A DNA stretch of 64,000 nt from Ancylomarina sp. DW003 (GTDB lineage: Bacteria > Bacteroidota > Bacteroidia > Bacteroidales > Marinifilaceae), in NCBI RefSeq assembly GCF_029029505.1, contig NZ_JAKJSD010000003.1, positions 1 through 64,000 on the forward strand, written 5' to 3'. The notes below the pieces were generated by a model that saw only the letters and a program-made list of their open reading frames with translations, did no database searches and was not told where the DNA came from. Below, in pieces: positions 38,654 to 48,417 of the stretch (position 1 is the stretch's first letter; every line of letters begins with the position of its first letter). A program made the position numbers and the translations under genes.

Positions 38654-39166
38654 ATGGCTTTAAATAAAAATGTAGAGAAGATCTTGAATGAGCAGATTAA
38701 TGCTGAATTTTGGTCTGCATACTTTTACTTATCAATGTCTAACTATTTTAATACAAATGGCATGTCGGGATTCTCAAATTGGATGAAAGTTCAGTTCGAA
38801 GAAGAGACTTCACATGCTATGAAAATGTTAGATTTTGTAAATGAGCGTGGTGGAAGAGTTATTCTTGAACCAATTGCTGAAGTGCCTTCGGAGTGGGATG
38901 GTGTTTTAAACATTTATGAAGAAACATTAAAGCACGAAGAGAAAGTAACAAGCTTAATTAACGAGTGTGTTAATGTTGCTATTGCAGAGAAAGATCACGC
39001 AACAGTTAATTTCTTGCAGTGGTTTGTTGACGAGCAAGTAGAAGAAGAGGCTGGAGTTGGTGAGATTATCGATCAGTTAAAAATGATTGGTTGCCAAGGT
39101 AATGGTCTCTACATGATGGATAAAGAATTCAGATCAAGAGTTTTTATTGATACAACAAAAGCTTAA
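38654..39166 (+). CDS. ftnA: Ferritin
   Basis: A 170-residue non-haem ferritin. The ferroxidase ligands are present: the first Glu in NEQINAEFWSAYFYLSM, the second Glu and His in FEEETSHAMKML, and the helix C/D pair in WFVDEQVEEEAGV. It stores iron as a mineral core in a 24-mer. It is monocistronic, with a strong terminator directly behind. Its last 18 codons and terminator exist a second time, in a diverged form, after the alpha-amylase gene (see findings). Confidence 0.95.
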   Translation: MALNKNVEKILNEQINAEFWSAYFYLSMSNYFNTNGMSGFSNWMKVQFEEETSHAMKMLDFVNERGGRVILEPIAEVPSEWDGVLNIYEETLKHEEKVTSLINECVNVAIAEKDHATVNFLQWFVDEQVEEEAGVGEIIDQLKMIGCQGNGLYMMDKEFRSRVFIDTTKA

Positions 39167-39186
39167 TCGATTCGATAATAGATTTA

Positions 39187-39221
39187 AAAAGCTTGTTAGT
39201 TAATTCTAACAAGCTTTTTTT
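39187..39221 (+). terminator. Terminator of ferritin
   Basis: AAAAGCTTGTTAG, a 6-base loop, CTAACAAGCTTTT and a further T run: a 13-bp stem starting 21 bases past the ferritin stop. Confidence 0.92.
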
Positions 39222-39560
39222 GTTTCCAAGTTCTATGTTTTTATAGTAAAATAATATTTTCAAATTCTATTTGTTAAACGGGTTTTATGTTTGTTTCAGG
39301 ATGTGCAAAAAATATTAGTATGTCGCCTACTTATAAAATGCTGAAATACGACTAGTGCAAACGTTTGTTATGTTTTTCTATCAATTTTCCATCTGATATT
39401 GAATTTTAAAAATAATATTGATCGTATTTTCCCCTCAGTTTATTTTTATTATGCTAATACATTATTAGTTACTAACCTGAAAGTAAACAAACAGTTAAAA
39501 TCAAGCGAATGGATTATTGTATACGCTTGATAATTTCTAACCCTTAAAATTATATTACTT
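39222..39560. other. Intergenic region between ferritin and alpha-amylase
   Basis: 339 AT-rich bases without a gene. The sequence should hold the amylase promoter; no consensus box was clear. If the amylase was inserted as a unit, the left boundary lies in this interval. Confidence 0.5.
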
Positions 39561-40937
39561 ATGAAAAAAAGAACACTTTACCTGAGTGTATTTTTCGCAC
39601 TTAGTGTTTGTTTGGTATTTTCTTCCTGCTCTAAAGACAAACTTGCAGAGCTGCAACCTGAAAATCAAAGCCTCAAAGTTTCCAGTTCAAGTACCAAATC
39701 TGCAAGCAATGCAAGTGTGATGATGCAAGCATTTTATTGGGATGTGCCCAATGGTGGTAATTGGTGGAATACTTTAAACTCTAAAGTTTCAGATTGGGGT
39801 GAGGCTGGAATAGATGCCATCTGGTTACCACCGGCATCAAAAGCTCAAAATGGTCCAAACTCGATGGGCTATGATCCATTTGATTACTTTGACTTTGGGC
39901 AGTATAATCAAATGGGATCTGTTGAAACACGTTTTGGCTCAAAAGCAGAGTTGAAATCACTAATTGGTACAGCACATCAAAATGGTTTAAAAGTATATGC
40001 TGATATTGTTATAAATCACAATAGTGGTGGAGCATCTCAAGCTAATCCTTATACAGGAGGAAATACCTGGACTGATTTTCAACCGATGTCAGGCATGTTT
40101 ACCCGCTCTTCTTCTGATTTTCATCCTAATGATATCGATAATAATGATAAAGGCAAGTTTGGAGGCTTTCCTGACTTATGCCATAAGAAGTCTAATGTTC
40201 AAAACTGGTTATGGAAGAATTCGAATTCGGTAGCTAAATATTATAAAAATGAAATGGGTTTTGATGGTTGGCGTTTCGATTACGTAAAAGGATTTGAACC
40301 GTGGGTTGTTAAAGAATGGAATGCTGCGGTAGGTGGTTTTTCAGTTGGTGAATTGTGGGATAGCAATGTTGATCATCTTAATTGGTGGGCAAATGAAGCT
40401 AATTCATCTGTATTCGACTTCGCTTGTTATTATGCAATGAATGACGCTTTTGATGGTAATGACCTGACAAAGCTGAATAACGATATGATGTGGAAGCGCA
40501 ATGCTTTTAAAGCTGTGACCTTTGTAACTAACCATGATACCGATGAAATCTGGAATAAGAAATTGGCTTATGCTTATATCCTGACACACGAAGGATATCC
40601 TTGTGTTTTTTATCGTGATTATGAAGAATGGTTGAATAAGGATATGATGAATAATCTTATTTGGATTCACAATAATTTAGCATCAGGAAGTACGTCTATT
40701 TTATATGCTGACAACGATGAGTATGTTGCCCGCCGAAATGGCTACAATGGAGCTGGACTTGTTGTTTATATAAACAATTCGGACTCTTGGCAGGAAAGAT
40801 GGGTTGAAACGAATTGGCCAAATACGACTATTAAAGATTATTCAGGGAATTCAAATTGGGAGCCTGTCACTCAGAGCGGTAAGTGGGTGAAGATTCAAGT
40901 ACCACCAAAGGGGTATTCTGTTTGGTCTGTTAAATAA
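39561..40937 (+). CDS. Alpha-amylase lipoprotein (GH13)
   Basis: A 458-residue exported enzyme. Its N-terminus is a lipoprotein signal with lipobox FSSCSK (Cys near residue 23). The GH13 catalytic residues can be placed: nucleophile D240 in GWRFDYVKGF, acid/base E264 in FSVGELWD and D326 in FVTNHDTDE. The short domain B and YADIVINHNSGG fit liquefying/plant-like alpha-amylases (GH13 subfamilies 5-7). It would be held at the membrane and degrade starch or glycogen. No susC/susD partner is near. The gene stands alone between ferritin and a duplicated piece of ferritin, which suggests it arrived by insertion. Confidence 0.92.
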   Translation: MKKRTLYLSVFFALSVCLVFSSCSKDKLAELQPENQSLKVSSSSTKSASNASVMMQAFYWDVPNGGNWWNTLNSKVSDWGEAGIDAIWLPPASKAQNGPNSMGYDPFDYFDFGQYNQMGSVETRFGSKAELKSLIGTAHQNGLKVYADIVINHNSGGASQANPYTGGNTWTDFQPMSGMFTRSSSDFHPNDIDNNDKGKFGGFPDLCHKKSNVQNWLWKNSNSVAKYYKNEMGFDGWRFDYVKGFEPWVVKEWNAAVGGFSVGELWDSNVDHLNWWANEANSSVFDFACYYAMNDAFDGNDLTKLNNDMMWKRNAFKAVTFVTNHDTDEIWNKKLAYAYILTHEGYPCVFYRDYEEWLNKDMMNNLIWIHNNLASGSTSILYADNDEYVARRNGYNGAGLVVYINNSDSWQERWVETNWPNTTIKDYSGNSNWEPVTQSGKWVKIQVPPKGYSVWSVK

Positions 40938-40958
40938 TGGATAGAATTGTATCTATTA

Positions 40959-41067
40959 CATGATAGATAAAGAACTCAAATCAAGAATTTTTGTTACTCC
41001 AATAAATACATCGTTGATTTGATAATATATTGAAAAGCCTGTTAGTTCATTACTAACAGGTTTTTTT
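40959..41067 (+). repeat. Diverged second copy of the ferritin 3' end and terminator
   Basis: The segment aligns with 39112-39219, about 108 bases with one small indel, at roughly 80% identity by eye. It reads MIDKELKSRIFV where ferritin reads MMDKEFRSRVFI, then shifts to another ending (stop at 41020-41022). It finishes with CCTGTTAG/CTAACAGG and a T8 run (41038-41068), the equivalent of the ferritin terminator. It now acts as the amylase terminator. Confidence 0.85.
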
Positions 41068-41163
41068 TATGCATAGATTTGCTGATGAAAAATATGTCTC
41101 TTTTTCATAAAGTCCTTGCTTAAGTCTTAGGCAATTCAAGAAAATTAGTTACTTTTGAATCCC

Positions 41164-41559
41164 ATGGATATGAACAGGTATCTTATTGTCGTTTTTTCGG
41201 TGCTTACAGCTTGTGCATCGGCCGTTCCTAATGTAGATTACGAGGAACTGGTTGATGATGTGCAACGTTTTGCTGCTTGGTACGCCGATCATTCTGACAG
41301 TTTTGAAGATGGTTATAATTTACCAATACTTGTTCCTGCTCAAAATACTTCGGAGCTTTCTGAAATCTATACGGCAAAAAGCTTGACTTTACCGTTGATA
41401 AAGAAGTTACCAAAGTTTCCTCATTTAAATTCAGATCTTGTTCATTTATATGAACCACTTTGTGTTGAAGTTCCGGAAGGAATTACAGTTTATAGCTTTC
41501 AATACAGATCAATCTTTCTTGCCGGATCTAATAGCATACGTGCTCCGGGATTAGTTTAA
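41164..41559 (+). CDS. Small lipoprotein of unknown function
   Basis: The frame is open from a TTG at 41155, but the ATG at 41164 (or 41170) is the likely start. The product of about 131 residues has a lipoprotein-like N-terminus ending LTACAS. The mature part is acidic at first (VDYEELVDDVQRFAAWYADH) and has no recognised domain. It is AT-rich like its surroundings and lies between the duplicated ferritin end and secA. Function not assigned. Confidence 0.6.
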   Translation: MDMNRYLIVVFSVLTACASAVPNVDYEELVDDVQRFAAWYADHSDSFEDGYNLPILVPAQNTSELSEIYTAKSLTLPLIKKLPKFPHLNSDLVHLYEPLCVEVPEGITVYSFQYRSIFLAGSNSIRAPGLV

Positions 41560-41709
41560 ACCTCCGATTTTTATATATCTATTTTTTAATCCTCTTTTCA
41601 GGATTAAATATCATGATGTATGCTTATTAATTGTAGTTGACGGCTTGTATAATAAAAGTACAAATTGAATAGAACTACTTCTTTATTAAAACAATAGACA
41701 ATTATATAG

Positions 41710-44700
41710 ATGGGTTTTATAGATAAAACATTAGGTAAACTATTTGGAAACAAGTCAGATAGAGACCTCAAAGAATTAGCGCCATACTTGGCAAGTATTA
41801 AGAGTGAATATGATAGAATAAAGCAGCTAGATACTAACGGACTTCGTGCCGAATCACAATTGCTAAAAAATAAAATTCAAGATTATATAAAAGCTGAAAA
41901 AGATGAAATTCAAACTTTAAAAGATAAAATTGAGTCAGGAGAACTTACTGTAAATCAGAAAGAGGAGACCTACGATAAGATTGATGAAATTGAGAAGATA
42001 ATTGATGACAGAATTGAAGAAGTTCTGAATCAAATCTTACCTGCTGCCTTTTGTATCGTAAAAGAGACAGCTCGTCGTTTTACAGAAAATGAAGAGATAG
42101 AAGTAACAGCAACTCAATTCGATCGTGATTTAGCAGCTCGTGCTGACCATGTACAAATCGAAGGCGATAATGCTGTTTGGTTTAATTCCTGGGATGCAGG
42201 TGGAACTGAAATCGTATGGAATATGGTTCACTACGATGTTCAGTTGATTGGTGGTATTGTACTTCACCAAGGTAAAATTGCTGAGATGGCGACTGGTGAG
42301 GGTAAAACCCTTGTTGCAACCCTTCCGGTATTCTTAAATGCATTAACAGGTCGTGGTGTTCATGTTATTACCGTGAATGACTATCTGGCAAAACGTGACT
42401 CGGAGTGGATGGGACCTATTTACCAATTCCACGGTTTGTCAGTAGATTGTATCGATAAGCATACACCTAATTCAGATGAGCGACGTACAGCTTATGCTTG
42501 CGATATTACTTTCGGTACAAACAATGAGTTTGGCTTCGATTACCTACGTGATAATATGGCAACCAATCCTAAAGATTTGGTTCAGCGTCGTCATAACTAT
42601 TCAATCGTCGATGAGGTTGACTCGGTATTAGTTGATGATGCTCGTACGCCATTGATTATTTCTGGTCCTGTTCCTAGAGGAGAGCATCAGTTATACGATG
42701 AGCTAAAGCCTAAGGTGCAGAAATTGGCTAAAGCGCAGACTGATTTGGTGATGAAAATGTTCACCGATGCGAAGCGTTTATTAAAGAGCGAGGATAAGAA
42801 GGAGCTGGAAGAAGGCGCTAAGTTATTGCTTAGAACTTTCAAAGGGATGCCAAAAATGAAGCCACTTATTAAATTCTTAAGTGAGCAAGGAAATAAAGCT
42901 TTATTGTTGAAGACTGAGAACTTCTACATGCAAGAGAATAACAAAAACATGCACATCATTACAGATGACTTGTATTTTGTTATTGATGAGAAGCAAAACT
43001 CTATTGAGTTAACTGATATTGGTATCGATTTGATTACGGACGATAGTGATGATTCGTCATTCTTTGTTCTTCCGGATATTGGATCAGAAGTTGCAGTTAT
43101 CGAGAAATCGGACATGTCTGATGAAGAGAAGCTGAAAACTAAGGATGAGATGATCCAAAGCTATGCGGTTAAATCTGAGCGTGTACATACCGTAAACCAG
43201 TTATTAAAAGCCTATTCACTTTTCGAGAAGGATGTTGAGTATGTTCTTATGGATGGTAAGGTCAAGATCGTTGATGAGCAGACGGGGCGTATTATGGAAG
43301 GTCGTCGTTATTCCGATGGATTACATCAAGCGATTGAAGCAAAGGAAAGTGTGAAGGTTGAGGCTGCAACACAGACTTTTGCAACCATTACACTTCAGAA
43401 CTACTTTAGAATGTACCACAAGCTTTCGGGTATGACAGGTACAGCAGAAACTGAAGCGGGTGAATTGTGGGATATCTATAAGTTGGATGTGGTTGTTATT
43501 CCAACAAACCGTCCTATTTCTCGTGATGATAGAGAAGATTTAGTTTATAAGACGAAGCGTGAGAAGTACAATGCAGTTATCGATGAAATTGGAGAGCTTG
43601 TAAAAGCAGGTCGTCCGGTTCTTGTGGGTACAACTTCGGTTGAGATTTCGGAACTTTTGAGCCGAATGTTGAAACTAAGAGGCATTAAACACAATGTACT
43701 GAATGCAAAATTACACCAGCGTGAGGCAGATATTGTTGCCGAAGCAGGTTATAAAGGAACCGTAACGATTGCAACCAATATGGCGGGTCGTGGTACCGAT
43801 ATTAAATTGAGCGATGAGGTGAAAGCTGCCGGTGGTCTTGCGATTATTGGTACAGAGCGTCACGATTCTCGTCGTGTCGACCGTCAGTTACGTGGTCGTG
43901 CCGGTCGTCAGGGAGATGTTGGTTCTTCTCAGTTCTTTGTTTCTCTTGAGGATGATTTGATGCGTCTGTTTAGCTCAGATCGTATTGTGAAGTTGATGGA
44001 TAGAATGGGTATTGAGGATGGTGAAGTGATTCAGCACTCAATGATTTCTAAATCTATTGAAAGAGCTCAGAAGAAAGTTGAAGAGAATAACTTCGGTATT
44101 CGTAAGCGTTTGCTTGAATATGATGATGTTATGAACTCTCAACGTGAAGTCATTTATAAGCGTCGTCGTCATGCTTTATTTGGTGAGCGTATTCAGGTTG
44201 ATATTGCTAATATGATGTTCGATGTTTGCGAAGCGGTGGTTAATGAATACCATGGTGGAGATTTCGAAGATTTCAAACTGGAACTAATTCGTGTACTTTC
44301 AATTGAATCTCCTGTTACTGAGGAAGAGTTCATGAAAGAAAAGCCGGAGGATATATCAAGCAAGTTACATGAAATTGTTTTAGATGCTCATAGACGTAAA
44401 GTTGAGACAATTAGCAAGCAAGCTTATCCTGTAATCAAAGATGTTTATGAAACAAAATCAGAAATGTACGAGAATATTGTTGTGCCTATTTCTGATGGAA
44501 CGAAGAATTTCCAGGTTGTAACTAACTTGAAGAAAGCTTACGAAACAGAAGCGGAAGAATTGGTTCGTGCCTACGAAAAAGTAGCTATTCTGGCAACAAT
44601 TGACGATTCATGGAAAGAGCATCTACGTGAGATGGATGACTTGAAACAATCGGTTCAGAATGCATCTTACGAGCAAAAAGATCCACTATTGATTTATAAA

Positions 44701-45003
44701 TTTGAATCTTTCAATCTGTTTAAAACAATGATTGAGAACACAAATAAATCAGTGGTAGCTACTCTAATGAAAGGACATATTCCTATGGAAATGCCTGATG
44801 AGGTTCAGGAAGCTAAGGAGCGTCGTCGTACAGATATGAGTGGCATGCAGACTTCAAAGGAAGATTTGGGAAGTGATGGTAGAAGAGAGCCTAAGAAAGC
44901 TGAGCCTGTTCGTAATGTTCAAAAAGTAGGTCGTAACGAACCTTGTCCTTGTGGTAGTGGTAAGAAATTTAAGCAATGCCACGGTAAAGGAATTCCAGCT
45001 TAA
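41710..45003 (+). CDS. secA: Preprotein translocase ATPase SecA
   Basis: A 1,097-residue SecA, the motor that drives proteins through SecYEG. Walker A is [14 protein letters not shown], Walker B and motif II are in [20 protein letters not shown], and motif VI is [20 protein letters not shown]. The C-terminal zinc-binding SEC-C motif [14 protein letters not shown] is intact. It is longer than E. coli SecA because of extra acidic inserts in the nucleotide-binding region (about residues 340-440), as usual in Bacteroidota. Codon use is that of a well expressed gene. The gap of 88 bases to lgt leaves co-transcription possible. Confidence 0.97.
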   Translation: MGFIDKTLGKLFGNKSDRDLKELAPYLASIKSEYDRIKQLDTNGLRAESQLLKNKIQDYIKAEKDEIQTLKDKIESGELTVNQKEETYDKIDEIEKIIDDRIEEVLNQILPAAFCIVKETARRFTENEEIEVTATQFDRDLAARADHVQIEGDNAVWFNSWDAGGTEIVWNMVHYDVQLIGGIVLHQGKIAEMATGEGKTLVATLPVFLNALTGRGVHVITVNDYLAKRDSEWMGPIYQFHGLSVDCIDKHTPNSDERRTAYACDITFGTNNEFGFDYLRDNMATNPKDLVQRRHNYSIVDEVDSVLVDDARTPLIISGPVPRGEHQLYDELKPKVQKLAKAQTDLVMKMFTDAKRLLKSEDKKELEEGAKLLLRTFKGMPKMKPLIKFLSEQGNKALLLKTENFYMQENNKNMHIITDDLYFVIDEKQNSIELTDIGIDLITDDSDDSSFFVLPDIGSEVAVIEKSDMSDEEKLKTKDEMIQSYAVKSERVHTVNQLLKAYSLFEKDVEYVLMDGKVKIVDEQTGRIMEGRRYSDGLHQAIEAKESVKVEAATQTFATITLQNYFRMYHKLSGMTGTAETEAGELWDIYKLDVVVIPTNRPISRDDREDLVYKTKREKYNAVIDEIGELVKAGRPVLVGTTSVEISELLSRMLKLRGIKHNVLNAKLHQREADIVAEAGYKGTVTIATNMAGRGTDIKLSDEVKAAGGLAIIGTERHDSRRVDRQLRGRAGRQGDVGSSQFFVSLEDDLMRLFSSDRIVKLMDRMGIEDGEVIQHSMISKSIERAQKKVEENNFGIRKRLLEYDDVMNSQREVIYKRRRHALFGERIQVDIANMMFDVCEAVVNEYHGGDFEDFKLELIRVLSIESPVTEEEFMKEKPEDISSKLHEIVLDAHRRKVETISKQAYPVIKDVYETKSEMYENIVVPISDGTKNFQVVTNLKKAYETEAEELVRAYEKVAILATIDDSWKEHLREMDDLKQSVQNASYEQKDPLLIYKFESFNLFKTMIENTNKSVVATLMKGHIPMEMPDEVQEAKERRRTDMSGMQTSKEDLGSDGRREPKKAEPVRNVQKVGRNEPCPCGSGKKFKQCHGKGIPA

Positions 45004-45091
45004 TTAGCTAATGAGTGAAAGAATAAATGAGGATTGAGTAAAAATCAATGATATCTCAGTTCTCATTTCTTAATATCTAAAATCTGATAAA

Positions 45092-45892
45092 ATGCTACTA
45101 TCAATCCTTTGGGATGTAGATCCTGAAATATTTAAAATTGGCCCTATTGCTGTACGATGGTATGGTTTACTATTTGCTCTTGGTTTTTTACTGGGATATC
45201 AACTTGTTGAGCGAATGTTTAAAAAGGAAGGCATTCCTTTAGAGTGGCTTGAGAAGCTTTTTATGTATACCTTAATTGCTACCGTAATTGGTGCACGATT
45301 AGGTCATGTGATTTTTTACGGTTGGGAATTTTATTCTCAACACCCTGCTGAAATTTTAAAGATCTGGCATGGAGGATTAGCCTCTCATGGTGCAACAATT
45401 GGAATTTTAGCCGCACTTTATTTCTATTCGAAAAAGGTGAGTAAGAAATCTATTTTATGGGTACTTGATAGAGTTGCTATTCCTGTAGCATTGGCTGGAT
45501 TCTTTATTCGTACGGGTAACCTGATGAATTCTGAGATTATTGGAACTCAAACAGATTTAGCTTGGGGATTCCAATTTGTAAAGGCATCTATTTATGAGCC
45601 TTTATCTCCGCGTCATCCGGCACAGCTATACGAAGCACTTTGTTATTTGTTTAGTTTTGGGATTCTGATGTATATGTATTGGAAAACCAATGCCAAAGAG
45701 TTTTCAGGACGTTTGATAGGAACATTCTTTATATTGATTTTCACAGCTCGTTTCTTTATTGAGTTTATTAAAGAAAATCAGGAAGCTTTTGAAGAAGGTA
45801 TGGCTTTAAATATGGGACAATGGTTAAGTCTTCCATTTATTCTGTTGGGAGCTTACTTAGCTTACAATTCGTTTAAGAAAAAGGTGGCTTAA
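45092..45892 (+). CDS. lgt: Prolipoprotein diacylglyceryl transferase
   Basis: A 266-residue inner-membrane enzyme with about seven membrane segments. The Lgt signature is GFFIRTGNLMNSEIIGTQTD (family pattern GRxGNFxNxE), and the catalytic His/Arg region is SPRHPAQLYEAL. It transfers diacylglycerol from phosphatidylglycerol to the lipobox Cys of prolipoproteins, of which several are encoded in this window. A terminator follows. Confidence 0.95.
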   Translation: MLLSILWDVDPEIFKIGPIAVRWYGLLFALGFLLGYQLVERMFKKEGIPLEWLEKLFMYTLIATVIGARLGHVIFYGWEFYSQHPAEILKIWHGGLASHGATIGILAALYFYSKKVSKKSILWVLDRVAIPVALAGFFIRTGNLMNSEIIGTQTDLAWGFQFVKASIYEPLSPRHPAQLYEALCYLFSFGILMYMYWKTNAKEFSGRLIGTFFILIFTARFFIEFIKENQEAFEEGMALNMGQWLSLPFILLGAYLAYNSFKKKVA

Positions 45893-45918
45893 TTACAAGC
45901 TGATACAGATATAGAAAA

Positions 45919-45948
45919 GGTCGATACTTTAGGTATCGACCTTTTTTC
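45919..45948 (+). terminator. Terminator after lgt
   Basis: GGTCGATAC (45919-45927), a 5-base loop, GTATCGACC (45933-45941), then TTTTTT. Confidence 0.92.
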
Positions 45949-46109
45949 GTATTGAACATTTGGTTCAAAATTGAATGATTTTCTTATATTTATCTTTCGA
46001 ATAAAAATTATGACACATGAAACGAGCCATTAACAAGCCTTTTCAAACAAAAGGAAATGACTAAATATGGCGACTTCCATGTGGTAAATTAAAATCAAAT
46101 TACGGACAC

Positions 46110-46319
46110 ATGAACCAATCTAAATATATCTGCGTAAAGTGCGGGAATATGAATTATGAGACCGATGAGTTTCGAGCTACGGGCGGCGCTTTTGCGAAAA
46201 TATTCGATGTACAAAATAAAAAGTTTACAACAGTTTCATGTACACGTTGCAAATACACTGAAATTTATAAGGGAAGTACGAGCCAACTAGGAAATATTTT
46301 TGATTTTTTCACGGGTTGA
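46110..46319 (+). CDS. Zinc-ribbon nucleic-acid-binding-like protein
   Basis: A 69-residue protein of the COG3478 type. Two Cys pairs form a zinc ribbon: CVKCGNMNYETDEF at the start and VSCTRCKYTEIYK in the second half. The central GGAFAKIFDVQNKKFTTVSC is typical of the family. No direct role is known. It stands between the lgt terminator and the phosphatase gene. Confidence 0.85.
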   Translation: MNQSKYICVKCGNMNYETDEFRATGGAFAKIFDVQNKKFTTVSCTRCKYTEIYKGSTSQLGNIFDFFTG

Positions 46320-46387
46320 TTTAATGGCAATTCTTTAAATTTGCCCACCTTAGAATAATCTGAGTAAATTAAGATTAGAAACGACCT

Positions 46388-46879
46388 ATGGATACCAAAA
46401 AGACCAAAAACTTATTATTTGTTTGTCTGGGAAATATTTGTCGATCACCAAGTGCTGAAGCTGTTATGAATGCTGTAATAAAAAAGGCAGACCAAACGTC
46501 AGAATTTGTTTGTGATTCAGCAGGAATTATTGGACATCATGAAGGTGATAGAGCCGATAGCAGAATGCGTTCTCATGCGGCTCGTCGATCGTACGACCTT
46601 ACCAGTATTTCTCGTCAGTTCAGATATAAAACGGATTTTGATAAATTCGATATGATTATCGGAATGGACGATCAGAATATTAAAGATTTACAATCTCAGG
46701 CCAGAAATCAGGAGGACTTGAAGAAGATCGTAAAAATGACAGATTATTGTACCAAGTTTACACACTACAAGACAGTTCCCGATCCATATTATGGAGGAGA
46801 AGCAGGTTTCGAGTTAGTTCTGGACTTACTTGAAGATGCTTGTGATGGCTTGTTAAATCACTTGAATGGAAAACTATAG
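46388..46879 (+). CDS. Low-molecular-weight protein-tyrosine phosphatase
   Basis: A 163-residue enzyme with the active-site loop C13-LGNICR19 (CX5R) close to the N-terminus and the general acid Asp in KTVPDPYYGG. All catalytic residues are present. Bacterial members act on phosphotyrosine proteins or, in some cases, on ribulosamine/erythrulosamine 5-phosphates. The 14-base overlap with the fructosamine-kinase gene makes the second substrate class plausible here: the pair may form a protein-deglycation module (inference from context). Confidence 0.93.
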   Translation: MDTKKTKNLLFVCLGNICRSPSAEAVMNAVIKKADQTSEFVCDSAGIIGHHEGDRADSRMRSHAARRSYDLTSISRQFRYKTDFDKFDMIIGMDDQNIKDLQSQARNQEDLKKIVKMTDYCTKFTHYKTVPDPYYGGEAGFELVLDLLEDACDGLLNHLNGKL

Positions 46880-47738
46880 AACAATCATATCAAAAGTAGA
46901 AGATTGGGCAGGGCAGAAGGTGATGTCCACCAAATCGATAAGCGGTGGTTGTATTTCCAAAGCAGAGATACTGACTTTTGAGAAAGGAAGCACTTGTTTT
47001 ATGAAAACGAAATGCTCTGCTGCTGATGTTTTCGAAAAAGAAGCTAAAGGCCTCCAGGAATTAAAGAAAGCCAATGCAATCCGCGTTCCCGAAGTTTTAT
47101 TTGTTGATGAAGATTGTTTGCTTCTTGAACAGATTCATTTGGGTACGCAAAACTATGATTTCTTTTCTAATTTTGGTCGTCAGTTGGCACGCTTGCATCA
47201 ATATGGGGCGCTCCGGTTTGGCTTTCCTCAGGATAATTATATTGGTAACACAATTCAGCTGAACACTTGCAATAAAATAGAAGCTGAAAATTGGTGTGAT
47301 TTTTACTATAACAAACGTTTATTGTTCCAATACAAATTGGCTGAAGAAAAAGGTATGGTTGGTCCTGAACTTAAAAATGGTTTTATTCTACTCGAAAATA
47401 GGATAGAGGAAATTTTGGAAGGAAGTGAAGAAAAACCTGCTCTTTTGCATGGTGATTTATGGTCTGGTAATTTCTTATGTGATGAGCAATCTCAAGCTTG
47501 CTTGATAGACCCTGCTGTTTATTACGGACATAGGGAAGCCGAGTTGGCTATGACAAAGCTCTTTGGAGGCTTTGATGAGAGTTTCTATTCCAGCTATCAG
47601 AAAACATACCCATTACCCGAAGGGCACGATTATCGCCAGAATATTTACATGCTTTACCATATTCTCAATCATCTAAACTTATTTGGGAAGAATTATTATG
47701 GACAGGCAGTAAAGCTGTTGTGGTCTTACCTTGATTAA
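46866..47738 (+). CDS. Fructosamine kinase family protein
   Basis: A 290-residue kinase of the fructosamine/ketosamine-3-kinase family (APH fold). The catalytic loop is ALLHGDLWSGNFLCD, the metal-binding Asp is in CLIDPAVYYGHREAELAM, and the N-terminal GGCISKAEILTF is a glycine-rich loop. It phosphorylates sugar adducts on proteins so that they fall off. It overlaps the upstream phosphatase gene by 14 bases, so the two are translationally coupled. Confidence 0.92.
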   Translation: MENYRTIISKVEDWAGQKVMSTKSISGGCISKAEILTFEKGSTCFMKTKCSAADVFEKEAKGLQELKKANAIRVPEVLFVDEDCLLLEQIHLGTQNYDFFSNFGRQLARLHQYGALRFGFPQDNYIGNTIQLNTCNKIEAENWCDFYYNKRLLFQYKLAEEKGMVGPELKNGFILLENRIEEILEGSEEKPALLHGDLWSGNFLCDEQSQACLIDPAVYYGHREAELAMTKLFGGFDESFYSSYQKTYPLPEGHDYRQNIYMLYHILNHLNLFGKNYYGQAVKLLWSYLD

Positions 47739-47884
47739 AATTGGTTTCTTATCAGAATTCTGTCAGTAATAACGGGTTAAAGCTTGTTAGATTGCCAACA
47801 CAAATTAAAAAACGATTTTCTTGTCTTTATTTATGGCAAAAATGTCTGAAATGACTAGATTTGCAGGATATTCATACAATACAG

Positions 47885-48172
47885 ATGAAAGAAATTCAAG
47901 ATATATTATCAAAAGCTAAACACTATTTTGAAGCTGAAGAGTTTCAATTGGCACTTAGCGAATATCAAAAGGTTATTGATTTAGATTCAAATCAAGTAGA
48001 AGCTAATTTCATGATTGGAGAGATTCATCATCAATTAGGAGATATGGCGAAAGCTTTAAGTTATTATATTAGAGTTAGCGACCTTGAGCCTGGTCATTCA
48101 AAGGCCAATGTTAAGATCGAGATGATTAATACCATTCTTGATTATTTTAATAGGGATATGCATAATCCTTAG
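47885..48172 (+). CDS. Small TPR protein
   Basis: The frame is open from a TTG at 47861, but the ATG at 47885 is preferred. The 95-residue product consists of two tetratricopeptide repeats (HYFEAEEFQLALSEYQKVID; FMIGEIHHQLGDMAKALSYY) and a short tail. It is a protein-interaction scaffold with unknown partner. It precedes hemA. Confidence 0.75.
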   Translation: MKEIQDILSKAKHYFEAEEFQLALSEYQKVIDLDSNQVEANFMIGEIHHQLGDMAKALSYYIRVSDLEPGHSKANVKIEMINTILDYFNRDMHNP

Positions 48173-48417
48173 CCAGTATTTATCTGAACTCGTTAAATAT
48201 TGTGCAAAATAGAACTTCTTCGATATAAAGGTAAAACAGATATTAAAGTCTGAAATAGAAAGAATTAAGGAATTTTAACTAATTTTGGTTCTTTCTGAAT
48301 TGCCAAATGTAAGCTGGATTTATAGTAATTTTTCGGTAATTAATTATATATTTGGTAGGACTCAGTCCTAAAAATGAATATTTTATATCAGCGAAGAACT
48401 CAAAATTAGATCAATTT

